Shown here: piece by piece, positions 25,791 to 32,790 of the stretch
How the letters are laid out: each line of letters starts with the position of its first letter
Position numbering within the stretch: position 1 is the first letter of the stretch
Assembly: GCA_018060515.1 (NCBI GenBank)
Contig: JAGOVY010000004.1
Coordinates: 1 to 41,255 of the forward strand
DNA length: 41,255 bases
Direction of reading: 5' to 3'
Source of the DNA: Anaerolineaceae bacterium
GTDB lineage: Bacteria > Chloroflexota > Anaerolineae > Anaerolineales > Anaerolineaceae
The notes under the pieces: model-generated
Databases searched by the model: none
What the model was told of the DNA's origin: nothing
What the model saw: the letters and a program-made list of their open reading frames with translations, nothing else
Position numbers and translations under genes: made by a program

Positions 25791-26801
25791 TTATGGGATG
25801 AACTGGTTGTCGAATGCTTGGGAAAGATCAATTTCTTTCTCCATCAGCCCCATCTGCAAGAGGATGCGCTGCATATTCTCCCAGGCTTGGGGTTGTGAGT
25901 AACCCATGCGTTCACCCTGCCAAAGTTTTATCGAGTTTAATAACACCTGCATTTGCACCTCCTGGTCTGCCTCCGCCAGGTTGTCTACATATTTTTTACT
26001 GATTTCAAATGCCTCTTCAGGATGACTCGTGGTGTAATCAAGCCCTTTGAGCAAGGCATCTACCATGCTGCGAACCAGTTCAGGGTTCTCGGCAAGCGTC
26101 TTCTCGTTGGTGATGATGCCGTTGGAGGCTAGATCAACAGCGCCGCTAACTGGCAGTAAAACCGTATCAACCCCCATACGTGCCAGTTGTACTGGTTCGT
26201 TGGCAACATAAATTACTGCTGCATCAACGCGGTCAGCCACCAGCGACTCCACCTGGGTAAAACCGATTGATTCAAGTTTTACGTCAGCCTCTTTTAATCC
26301 TGCGGAGTCGAGTAAGGCAATCGCCCCGATGTAGGATGCGCCGTACAAACCAGGCAGCCCAATTTTTCGTCCGCGTAAGTCAGCCACAGTTTCAATACCT
26401 GCTCCGGTTTTGGCCACGATGCCAACCGGGTACTCCTGGTACCAGGCCATTACATACACTACCGGTATTTGCTGAGCCCGCGCCAACATCACCTGCTCTC
26501 CAGAGACCACGGCAAATTGCAAATCTCCGGAACCGGTGAGTACGGTGTTGTCATTCTCCATGCTGTAATCAATCGTCACGTCCAGTCCTTCTGCCCGGAA
26601 GAAGCCTTTTTCAATCGCCACGTAAATCGGTGCAAATTGAATATTGGGTATGTACCCCACCGGCAGACGTACCTGTATCAGCGAAGCATTAGTGGCTGTG
26701 GGTTGGGCTGCGGGAGAGCCCAGTTTTGATACCATAAAAACCGTAATAAGGAGGAGGCCGACAACAACCAGAATGAGAATGTAGCTTGTGTTTTTCTTCA
26801 T
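25791..26801 (-). CDS. ribY: Riboflavin ABC importer substrate-binding protein (NMT1/THI5-like)
   Basis: A 336-residue extracytoplasmic binding protein of the NMT1/THI5 fold: LPVGYIPNIQFAPIYVAIEKGFFRAEGLDV at the start of the mature domain, then GSGDLQFAVVSGEQVMLARA and LRGRKIGLPGLYGASY. It carries an uncleaved-looking N-terminal anchor (YILILVVVGLLLITVFMV) and no lipobox cysteine, so it is probably tethered by this helix. The start is ATG 26801, behind AGGTGG; the frame reads back into the permease gene, which I reject. THI5-like binding proteins serve pyrimidines, taurine and others. The FMN riboswitch and the RibXY system described from Chloroflexus argue for riboflavin here; the ligand is inferred. 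Confidence 0.88.
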   Translation of the reverse strand: MKKNTSYILILVVVGLLLITVFMVSKLGSPAAQPTATNASLIQVRLPVGYIPNIQFAPIYVAIEKGFFRAEGLDVTIDYSMENDNTVLTGSGDLQFAVVSGEQVMLARAQQIPVVYVMAWYQEYPVGIVAKTGAGIETVADLRGRKIGLPGLYGASYIGAIALLDSAGLKEADVKLESIGFTQVESLVADRVDAAVIYVANEPVQLARMGVDTVLLPVSGAVDLASNGIITNEKTLAENPELVRSMVDALLKGLDYTTSHPEEAFEISKKYVDNLAEADQEVQMQVLLNSIKLWQGERMGYSQPQAWENMQRILLQMGLMEKEIDLSQAFDNQFIP

Positions 26802-26823
26802 AAACCACCTAAATTTAATAGAT

Positions 26824-27657
26824 TTATCCCCGGTCTGCCGCTCGCCAACGCGTGGTGCGCTTTTCCGCCCACATAGCCAGCCCATATAAGCTCATCGCCA
26901 TCAGGATGAGTGTAAAGAGGGAGACAAAAACCAACGCCGTATCAAATTGGCCGCGCCCAACATTAATCAGAAAGCCCAGCCCACGGTCAGAGCCAACAAA
27001 TTCACCCACCACTGCGCCGATCACTGAAAGCGCAGCGCCAATGCGCAGCCCACCAAAGAGCACTGGCAGCGCGGCCGGAAGTTCAAGATAACGCAGCGTT
27101 TGAGCGCGGGTAGCGCGCATCGAACGCATCAGGTCATATAGGTTGGCTGATACAGCTCGAAAACCAATGATGGTATTCACCAAAACCGGAAAGAACATGG
27201 TAAGCGCACAGATAAGCACTTTCGAAAACATGCCCTGTCCGAACCAGATGATCAGCAGCGGGGCAATCGCAACCGTAGGAATCGCCTGGCTGGCTATCAG
27301 ATAAGGTGAAAGGATCTTTTCCAACAAACGGGAACGCGCCAAAAAGTATCCCAGCAGCATCGCCACCACACTGCCGATGAGCAGCCCCAGCAGTACTTCA
27401 ACAAATGTCACCCAGGCATGGCGCAGCAACACTCCATTACCGGCAACAAGCAGGAATTTCTCCCAAACCGCTCGCGGCGGCGGCAGCAAAAATGCCGGCG
27501 GGTGCCAGCTTTTTATGATCAGCGACCAGACTCCAAGCGCAGCCAACAGCGAGATGATCGCCAGCCAGCCATTATGTCGCGCCAGAAAAGCCAGCAGCGG
27601 GTTTGCTCCCCTGTTGTCAATCTCATTATCTGGTTGGTATTTAGGGTTATCGCGCAA
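26824..27657 (-). CDS. ribX: Riboflavin ABC importer permease
   Basis: A 277-residue permease of the SsuC/TauC fold with six predicted helices and the cytoplasmic EAA-type loop (SMRATRAQTLRYLELPAALPVLFGGLRIGAAL) that docks the ATPase. Its cargo is inferred to be riboflavin from the FMN riboswitch directly upstream. The start is unusual: TTG at 27655-27657 is formed by the last bases of the riboswitch terminator U-tract, and its only plausible ribosome site, GAGG, lies in the 3' arm of that terminator hairpin. Terminator formation would therefore block both transcription and translation. No alternative start with a ribosome site is seen nearby. Confidence 0.88.
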   Translation of the reverse strand: MRDNPKYQPDNEIDNRGANPLLAFLARHNGWLAIISLLAALGVWSLIIKSWHPPAFLLPPPRAVWEKFLLVAGNGVLLRHAWVTFVEVLLGLLIGSVVAMLLGYFLARSRLLEKILSPYLIASQAIPTVAIAPLLIIWFGQGMFSKVLICALTMFFPVLVNTIIGFRAVSANLYDLMRSMRATRAQTLRYLELPAALPVLFGGLRIGAALSVIGAVVGEFVGSDRGLGFLINVGRGQFDTALVFVSLFTLILMAMSLYGLAMWAEKRTTRWRAADRG

Positions 27658-27687
27658 AAAAAACCTCGAAAAAAGATTTTTTCGGGG
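27656..27687 (-). terminator. Riboswitch-controlled intrinsic terminator
   Basis: On the minus strand, CCCCGAAAAAA pairs with TTTTTTCGAGG (one A-C mismatch), followed by eight U. The first arm, with the preceding base, reads GCCCCGAA (27681-27688) and is perfectly complementary to TTCGGGGC at the 5' edge of the aptamer (27841-27848), which gives a natural antiterminator when FMN is absent. Confidence 0.85.
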
Positions 27688-27726
27688 CGGGATGACAGCT
27701 GCCGAAAACCGGCTTTGCTGGCAGCT

Positions 27727-27852
27727 CTTCTTTCATCCGGACTATACCGTCGACCCCGGAATTTCACCGGATCATGCGCAAGTGTTGCGCTCGTGGGTTT
27801 TCACCACCGATCGGGAATTGAGGGATAACCCTCTCACCCTGCCCCGAAGAAG
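27727..27852 (-). promoter_or_regulatory. FMN riboswitch (RFN element) with extended P2
   Basis: Read on the minus strand this is a clear RFN aptamer. Its parts are: P1 from CTTCTT (27847-27852) and AAGAAG (27727-27732); the GGGGCAGGGTGA core; AATTCCCGATCGGTGGT; ACCCACGAGCG; the CCGGTGAAATTCCGG hairpin; and GTCGACGGTATAGTCCGGATG at the 3' side. Removing a 14-nt hairpin (27820-27833, stem GAGGG/CCCTC, loop TTAT) restores the consensus GGGTGAAATTCCC exactly, so P2 carries a clean insertion. FMN binding is expected to free the downstream terminator and switch off the riboflavin transporter operon. Confidence 0.93.
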
Positions 27853-27869
27853 CGTATTTTATTAAGGTT

Positions 27870-27898
27870 ATTTTATCCTTGGGCAGGATTGGTGTCAA
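27870..27898 (-). promoter_or_regulatory. Promoter of the FMN riboswitch / ribXY operon
   Basis: On the minus strand a perfect TTGACA (27893-27898), a 17-nt spacer and TAAAAT (27870-27875). Transcription should begin near 27863, just before the aptamer, giving a leader of about 205 nt to the permease start. Confidence 0.85.
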
Positions 27899-27936
27899 GC
27901 GAGTTTTTTGTTTTTTAAACCCTTGTGTAAATAAAT

Positions 27937-27965
27937 TTGCGTTTCAGCAAAAAATACCCTATACT
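27937..27965 (+). promoter_or_regulatory. Promoter of the DUF4332 gene
   Basis: TTGCGT (27937-27942), a 17-nt spacer and TATACT (27960-27965), divergent from the riboswitch promoter about 40 nt away. The leader carries GGAGG at 27991-27995, 9 nt before the ATG. Confidence 0.65.
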
Positions 27966-28004
27966 TAGACAAGAAATCAAAGTGAAATCAGGAGGATAAA
28001 TCGA

Positions 28005-28409
28005 ATGACAAGTCTTTTAGAAATCGAAGGTGTTGGCGCCGTTTACCAGCAAAAATTGAAAGCGGTCGGTGTTGGAAGTACTGAAAAACTACTGGAACTT
28101 GGCGGCACCCCCAAAGGGCGCAAAGATCTGGCAGAAAAATCGGGCATCGGCGATGCACTGATTCTCGAATGGGTCAACCATGCTGACCTCTTCCGCATCA
28201 AGGGTGTTGCCAGCGAATATTCTGACCTGCTCGAAGAAGCCGGTGTGGATACTGTAGTCGAGTTAAGCAAACGCGTCCCCAAGAACCTGTATGAAAAGAT
28301 GTTGGAAGTCAACGAAGCCAAAAAACTGGTTCGGAAAATGCCTGTTGAGAAACAGGTTGCTGATTGGGTTGACCAAGCCAAGAAACTTCCGCGCTTGGTA
28401 AGCTACTAA
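28005..28409 (+). CDS. DUF4332 helix-hairpin-helix protein
   Basis: A 134-residue protein of two tandem helix-hairpin-helix modules: LLEIEGVGAVYQQKLKAVGV and LFRIKGVASEYSDLLEEAGV. This is the DUF4332 pattern, related to the HhH units of DNA polymerase and topoisomerase proteins that bind DNA non-specifically. The C-terminal part (MLEVNEAKKLVRKMPVEKQVADWVDQAKKL) is helical and basic. It is transcribed alone from a good promoter, has a strong GGAGG site, and is closed by a strong terminator, suggesting good expression. A role in DNA binding is likely; the process is unknown. Confidence 0.9.
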   Translation: MTSLLEIEGVGAVYQQKLKAVGVGSTEKLLELGGTPKGRKDLAEKSGIGDALILEWVNHADLFRIKGVASEYSDLLEEAGVDTVVELSKRVPKNLYEKMLEVNEAKKLVRKMPVEKQVADWVDQAKKLPRLVSY

Positions 28410-28426
28410 ATCTGATTCATGGAGAC

Positions 28427-28454
28427 AGGGTGAGAGTCTTTCTCACCCTTTTTT
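28427..28454 (+). terminator. Intrinsic terminator of the DUF4332 gene
   Basis: A perfect 9-bp stem (AGGGTGAGA / TCTCACCCT), a 5-nt loop and a run of five T. Confidence 0.9.
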
Positions 28455-28489
28455 CATTTACATTACTATTCAATCAATGGTTGTGCGTT

Positions 28490-29020
28490 ATGAAGCATGT
28501 TTACCTTGCCTCACAAAACCCGGTAAAAGTTAAGGCAGTAGAAGCGGGTTTCCGCCGCATGTTTCCTGATTCCACCTTCATCATTCACCCATTAGCCACC
28601 ACAATCCAATTGCCGGCACAGCCTGATACCGATGCGGTCACCTTTGAATGCGCTAAACTGAGGGCTCAAAACGCGCGCCAGCAGGCACCGGATGGTGATT
28701 ATTGGGTGGGTATCGAAGGCGGGGTGGCAGAGCGACAGGATGAAATGAGCACTTTCGCTTGGACGGTAATTCTCGATTCTGAACGGATGGGCAAAGGGCG
28801 CAGTGCTGAGTTTTACCTGCCCAAAATTGTTGCCGACCTTGTCCGCAGCGGAGTGGAGCTGGGAGAAGCAGACGACCGGATTTTTTCGAGAAAGAACTCA
28901 AAACAAAAGAACGGCGCAGTCGGGCTGCTTACACGAGACGCAGTGACCCGTTTGGACTTATACATTCCTGCCGTTGTCTTTGCGCTTATCCCATTTCAGA
29001 ACCCTGAACTTTTTATCTGA
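28490..29020 (+). CDS. yjjX: Inosine/xanthosine triphosphatase, YjjX-like (DUF84)
   Basis: A 176-residue member of the YjjX/DUF84 family, which hydrolyses non-canonical purine nucleoside triphosphates (ITP, XTP) to keep them out of nucleic acids. Seen: ASQNPVKVKAVEAGF at the N-terminus (nucleotide loop), AKLRAQNARQQ, DYWVGIEGGV and a basic/Gly block SKQKNGAVGLLT. ATG 28490 gives the family's usual start; an upstream GTG at 28430 lies in the preceding terminator and is rejected. No clear ribosome site is visible. Confidence 0.88.
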   Translation: MKHVYLASQNPVKVKAVEAGFRRMFPDSTFIIHPLATTIQLPAQPDTDAVTFECAKLRAQNARQQAPDGDYWVGIEGGVAERQDEMSTFAWTVILDSERMGKGRSAEFYLPKIVADLVRSGVELGEADDRIFSRKNSKQKNGAVGLLTRDAVTRLDLYIPAVVFALIPFQNPELFI

Positions 29021-29030
29021 GCGTAGGCTG

Positions 29031-29930
29031 CTACTCCTGAAGGCGTGTCAAGCGCTCAGCGTACAAGCGCAGGTAATCAACCACGTGCGCCGACCAGTAG
29101 GATTCCTCATGCCGGCCTTCAAATTCAAAAAAGTCAAACGGGATCCCCGCTTCTTCCAGCGCGGTGACGAACTCCGCCACCTTTTCTTTGTCTGCATCAC
29201 GGTCTCCGGCATCGACAAAGATCAACGGAATCTCATCAGCCGGAAGCTTGGCAGCAGCCTGGATATTCCAGATTTCACCATAAAAGAGTGGTGTGCTATG
29301 AGCGCCAATTACTCCGAATATTTCGGGATGAGTAAACCCAAGGTGAACCGCCCAATTACCTCCGCGTGATAAGCCACCTACCGCGCGGCAGGCGCGCTGT
29401 GCACAAACTGCGTAATTGGCTTCGACATACGGAAGCACATCTTCGAGGAGCGCTTCATCGAATTGAGATTCGCTCGGTCCAGGCGTCCAGGTTACTTCAA
29501 AAGGCATGACGATAATCAAAGGAAGAATCTCTTCCTGGCGAATGAGATCATCTGCTGCGTTGGTGATACCCAGCCGGATCCACTGGTCGTTGGATGCTGC
29601 CTGCCCATGCAGCATCAACAGCATCGAGTATCCCTCAGCGATCATGGGGTCATAGCAGGGCGGCAGGTAGATGTTGGTGTTTACCGGCTGCGTCAGCTTA
29701 TCTGTAGGGACATCCACGTTGATAATTCTGCCATTTTTTTCTGTGCACCTAATCGGCGTAGGAACTGGTGTATCCTGCGGCGTGGCGGTGGGCTCAGGTG
29801 TTTGTATACTCAAAAACGGTGTTGAGAGGACTTCCGCTGTAGGGGTAACCAGGCTTACTTCCGGAGCGGCGCAGTTGGTGACTATGAAAATTGTAAAAAG
29901 GCAGGAAAATATGAATAAAATTCGGCGCAT
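29031..29930 (-). CDS. Lipoprotein esterase (esterase D / alpha-beta hydrolase)
   Basis: A 299-residue exported hydrolase. A lipoprotein signal ends in the lipobox IVTNC (Cys20), and a Thr/Pro-rich spacer (about 25-58) leads to an esterase D-like alpha/beta hydrolase. The nucleophile elbow is GGLSRGGNW, the acid is probably in FVDAGDRDAD, and the histidine in EGRHEESYW. It likely removes ester groups from surface or environmental molecules. ATG 29930 is chosen; the frame continues into the tRNA-Pro promoter region, which is not coding. Its natural substrate is unknown. An acyl-transfer cassette lies just beyond the tRNA, but no direct link is shown. Confidence 0.88.
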   Translation of the reverse strand: MRRILFIFSCLFTIFIVTNCAAPEVSLVTPTAEVLSTPFLSIQTPEPTATPQDTPVPTPIRCTEKNGRIINVDVPTDKLTQPVNTNIYLPPCYDPMIAEGYSMLLMLHGQAASNDQWIRLGITNAADDLIRQEEILPLIIVMPFEVTWTPGPSESQFDEALLEDVLPYVEANYAVCAQRACRAVGGLSRGGNWAVHLGFTHPEIFGVIGAHSTPLFYGEIWNIQAAAKLPADEIPLIFVDAGDRDADKEKVAEFVTALEEAGIPFDFFEFEGRHEESYWSAHVVDYLRLYAERLTRLQE

Positions 29931-29966
29931 TGAGGTTAGGAGTTTTCCTTTAGACACGAAGTTTGC

Positions 29967-29996
29967 TTGACGTACTTTGGCAGTTCCGATTATACT
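29967..29996 (+). promoter_or_regulatory. Promoter of tRNA-Pro
   Basis: TTGACG (29967-29972), an 18-nt spacer and TATACT (29991-29996), 9 nt before the mature tRNA. It is back-to-back with the start of the esterase gene. Confidence 0.75.
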
Positions 29997-30005
29997 CGAA
30001 GCGCT

Positions 30006-30081
30006 CGGGGTGTAGCGCAGTTGGCAGCGCACCGCGTTTGGGACGCGGGGGTCGGCGGTTCAAGTCCGCCCACCCCGACCA
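30006..30081 (+). tRNA. tRNA-Pro (anticodon UGG)
   Basis: A complete cloverleaf: acceptor CGGGGTG (30006-30012) with CACCCCG (30071-30077); D-arm GCGC/GCGC; anticodon stem CCGCG/CGCGG with loop TTTGGGA and anticodon TGG (30039-30041); T-arm GGCGG/CCGCC with loop TTCAAGT; discriminator A and an encoded CCA (30079-30081). The CCA end is immediately followed by the stop codon of the convergent SGNH gene, so any terminator for the tRNA must lie inside that gene. Confidence 0.97.
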
Positions 30082-31191
30082 TCATTTACTTCCCAATGAT
30101 TGTATTATTCCAGATTCGATAATTTCCAGCGCCAGAATTTCCTCTCCGGCGGGGCTCAGGTGAATGGCGCTGTTGGTAAATTCCTCTTCCGACACAAGGT
30201 TCCACAAATCCAGATAATACCAGCCATTGGCTGCGCTGGCTGATTCCATCTGAAGCCGGTAGAGGTCGAAAGCCCAACGCGGATAATAAAAATTGTATCG
30301 GATGTCACTGTTGGCGCCGGAACTGATCATGATTGGTTCATTGATAATGACCAGCGGTACATCCCCGGCTATCTTTACACCGGCATCAATCAAGTCGAGC
30401 GCCAACCAGCCCTCAGGGAATGCCGGTGGCGCCCAGTTGTGGAAGTTTTCATCTGCTTCAAGGTCGCGGGCAGCGGTAGCATAACTGGGTGGATACGCCT
30501 GGTCAATGCCGGTGGCTGACCACAGGATGCCGTAAACTTGCAGCCGCAACAGATCAGCCAACTCACGCCGCTGGCCAATGATCGTGCGCTGCCATAGCGA
30601 GGCGCTGCCTGCTGCAGGTGTAATATCCAAATCGTAACGTTCAATCAGCTCATTCAGCCGTTCAGGGTTATTGGCGACTATGGGAGACTCTGCTTGGCGC
30701 CCGCGCGGAAATGACTCAAGCGTCAGCGGCCAAAGAATCAAATCGGGTGAATAGCGCATCGCACCATCCAACACCATCAAGTCTTTAACCAGCGAGAGCG
30801 TGGGGTAACCCAGGTTGTACACCCGCACCTTCCTGCCATCTGCACTGCGCAGGTTGGCAGCATCAAGCAGCCCGGCCAGGGTTTGCTGCGGGCGCAATAG
30901 CGTGCCCCAGGTGGAAGAATCTCCGATGACAATCACGCGGAATTCGTCTGCCGACTTGGAACTGCCATCCAATTTGTGAGAGGTGTACATTGCCTCAAAA
31001 TTGAACAGGCTAAGGTTATAATCTTCTGCGGGGTTTTCTCCAAACGGGAAGCGCTCGCGTCCGCGCCACAGGTGGTTGTACAATGAAACACGCCCCAACG
31101 CATCAGTATCAACCCCCACCCAAACAAAATTAAACACCAGAAAGAGCAGTAACCCTTTCAACAACACATTACGGATAAAGCGAGAAGTCAC
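30082..31191 (-). CDS. SGNH-family acyltransferase/hydrolase, DltD/AlgX-like
   Basis: A 369-residue protein with an N-terminal membrane helix (about 9-27, VLLKGLLLFLVFNFVWVGV) and an extracytoplasmic SGNH domain. The nucleophile is Ser92 in IVIGDSSTWG. The C-terminal catalytic block reads NSAIHLSPAG with His344, where the usual DxxH Asp is replaced by Ser. Paired with an MBOAT and a DltX-like microprotein, it should be the second transferase that takes the acyl group and esterifies a surface polymer. The start is GTG 31191: GGAGG lies 6 nt upstream and the GTG overlaps the MBOAT stop (GTGA). An ATG at 31197 is too close to that site. Confidence 0.85.
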   Translation of the reverse strand: MTSRFIRNVLLKGLLLFLVFNFVWVGVDTDALGRVSLYNHLWRGRERFPFGENPAEDYNLSLFNFEAMYTSHKLDGSSKSADEFRVIVIGDSSTWGTLLRPQQTLAGLLDAANLRSADGRKVRVYNLGYPTLSLVKDLMVLDGAMRYSPDLILWPLTLESFPRGRQAESPIVANNPERLNELIERYDLDITPAAGSASLWQRTIIGQRRELADLLRLQVYGILWSATGIDQAYPPSYATAARDLEADENFHNWAPPAFPEGWLALDLIDAGVKIAGDVPLVIINEPIMISSGANSDIRYNFYYPRWAFDLYRLQMESASAANGWYYLDLWNLVSEEEFTNSAIHLSPAGEEILALEIIESGIIQSLGSK

Positions 31192-32636
31192 TGCCATCCT
31201 CCAAACCCCAAAACTCGCCCCAGTACACGCATGGCAAGTTCAGGATCAGGGATGGTGAACCATACCCAGCCCAATGTTACGTAAGTAAAAGTGAGCACGA
31301 CGCTGAGCGCTGTCTTAACCCCATTCAGAATTGGCATCTTTTGCAGGCGCGTGGCTACAGGCTGTGTCCAACTGCTCCAGCGGTTTTGGATAAACAAGCC
31401 CACACCGTGCCATAGCCCCCATAATGCGAAGTTAACTGTCACACCATGCCACAACCCAATCAAAACCATGGTGGCCAGTTGGGTAAGCAGCATTACCAGC
31501 CAGGCTGGCAGCCATTTCGCTTGGGTGCGGAAAAATCGCGTCAACGGGAAAAAGAAATACGCCCGAAACCACTGGGTTAACGTGATATGCCAACTGTCCC
31601 AAAACCGTGTGAGGTTGGGTTTTAGGTAAGGAGCACGGAAGTTCTCTGGCAAGCGAATGCCCATCAGCCGGCCCATACCAATGGCAATTGAGGTATACCC
31701 ACTGAAATCAAAATATATCTGCAGGCTGTACGCCACAAGAAGCAACCACAGCCAACCAGCAGAGTCAACCTGAGCGCCGTTCGTGCCATTCAACGAGAAG
31801 AGAGCCAGCGTATCAGCCAGCACAAATTTCATAAACAAACCAATCACAAGCCGCGTGATCCCGCTGCCAAAATCCTGCGCGGAGGTCGAATAATTTGTGC
31901 GCAAGTCTTTGATAAACCGTTCGCTGCGGTCGATAGGCCCGGCGCTGATTGCCGGAAAGAAGAGAATATACACCAGGTATTCTTGCAGGCTCATCTGTGG
32001 CAGTCGGCCGGCTTGCCTGTCGCGCAGTGTGTGAATTAAGCGGAAAGCGATGTAAGAAAAACCAAGCCAGCGGATATCCAGCGCAGAAGCTAATTCGCGC
32101 GACTGCCCCGTCAGCCCGCGCAGCCAGGTGCTCAGGGTGAGTGTCAACACCGGAAGTTTGAGCACCAGGAACAACAGCAACAACAGGAAGATCGCCAACC
32201 CCAGGCTGCTGCGAAAACGCCGTCCAGCCAGACTGAGCACCAGCAATGCGCCTGAACCTGACAGCAGCACCAACAACACGGTGAGGGTCTGCGGCGGACG
32301 GGATGCCGTGATTGTTCCATTCATCGCGAGAAACCGCGTCAGCGATAAAAGCAGCACACTGCCGGCGACGATCAGCATTGTGACAATCGTGGCACGCCGG
32401 TCATTTTCCCCCGGGGAAGAAGTCAATGCCCAGCCCAAAATCGTCAGCGCAAGTGTGGCGCAGGGCAGCCAGAAATCTAACCCGCGAATGGGCAAGGCGG
32501 GCTGCAGCCAGAAAATTACCACCACGCTGACGATCAACAGCAGCGGGTTGCGCAGGTGGCGCGTTCTTTCGTAGCGGCAGAGAAGCGCCACGCCCAGTGA
32601 TAAACCAATCAAAAGCAGAACGTCAGTGAGCGCCAC
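31188..32636 (-). CDS. MBOAT-family membrane O-acyltransferase (DltB/AlgI-like)
   Basis: A 482-residue polytopic protein with about 11-12 helices. MBOAT marks seen: SLQEYLVYILFFPAISAGPI; LQIYFDFSGYTSIAIG; FWDSWHITLTQWFRAYFFFPL; and the catalytic His region LIGLWHGVTVNFALWGLWHG. It should move an acyl group from a cytoplasmic thioester donor across the membrane. The C-terminus (LGRVLGFGGWQ) lacks a terminal Tyr shuttle motif, but the microprotein gene directly upstream supplies one. GTG 32636 follows the microprotein TAA with no gap; AGGG inside the last microprotein codons can serve as the ribosome site. The first 220 residues are a hydrophobic N-terminal extension, longer than in DltB. Confidence 0.93.
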   Translation of the reverse strand: MALTDVLLLIGLSLGVALLCRYERTRHLRNPLLLIVSVVVIFWLQPALPIRGLDFWLPCATLALTILGWALTSSPGENDRRATIVTMLIVAGSVLLLSLTRFLAMNGTITASRPPQTLTVLLVLLSGSGALLVLSLAGRRFRSSLGLAIFLLLLLFLVLKLPVLTLTLSTWLRGLTGQSRELASALDIRWLGFSYIAFRLIHTLRDRQAGRLPQMSLQEYLVYILFFPAISAGPIDRSERFIKDLRTNYSTSAQDFGSGITRLVIGLFMKFVLADTLALFSLNGTNGAQVDSAGWLWLLLVAYSLQIYFDFSGYTSIAIGMGRLMGIRLPENFRAPYLKPNLTRFWDSWHITLTQWFRAYFFFPLTRFFRTQAKWLPAWLVMLLTQLATMVLIGLWHGVTVNFALWGLWHGVGLFIQNRWSSWTQPVATRLQKMPILNGVKTALSVVLTFTYVTLGWVWFTIPDPELAMRVLGRVLGFGGWQ

Positions 32637-32753
32637 TTAAAAGCCCTGGTAAATCCATAACGGCGCGTCACTTGAGGAAAGAATGAGCAACAAAACCAGA
32701 ATCAGCGCCAAAATCAACGCCCATAGGTTTTCTTTAGTAAACAAGGCTTTCAT
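32637..32753 (-). CDS. DltX-like acyl-shuttle microprotein
   Basis: A 38-codon gene reading ATG at 32751-32753 to TAA at 32637-32639, directly abutting the MBOAT GTG start. The product has a basic N-terminus (MKALFTKENLW), one helix (ALILALILVLLLILSSS) and a short outside tail DAP followed by the terminal hexapeptide WIYQGF, Tyr at 35. By the positive-inside rule the tail faces out. In Gram-positive Dlt systems DltX is a microprotein of about 50 residues encoded in the dlt operon, whose C-terminal hexapeptide (FIYNEF-like) carries the acyl group on its Tyr from MBOAT DltB to DltD. Aromatic-Ile-Tyr-x-x-Phe-COOH, placement and topology all match. No dltA or dltC is nearby, so the acyl group need not be D-alanine. 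Confidence 0.8.
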   Translation of the reverse strand: MKALFTKENLWALILALILVLLLILSSSDAPLWIYQGF

Positions 32754-32790
32754 TTTGTCGCTCTTTGCTTAATGCAAACCTGCGAATCGC

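Noticed and set aside
25026-26885. Taurine, sulfonate or thiamine-precursor transporter
   Set aside because: Family similarity alone would suggest this, but the upstream aptamer is RFN (FMN), not a TPP element, so riboflavin is the better reading.
29931-30032. N-terminal extension of the lipoprotein esterase
   Set aside because: It would run across the tRNA-Pro promoter and first tRNA bases and would bury the lipoprotein signal.
32637-32753. Plain hydrophobic leader or chance frame before the MBOAT gene
   Set aside because: Exact abutment with the MBOAT start, correct topology and an aromatic-I-Y-x-x-F terminus are too specific for chance.
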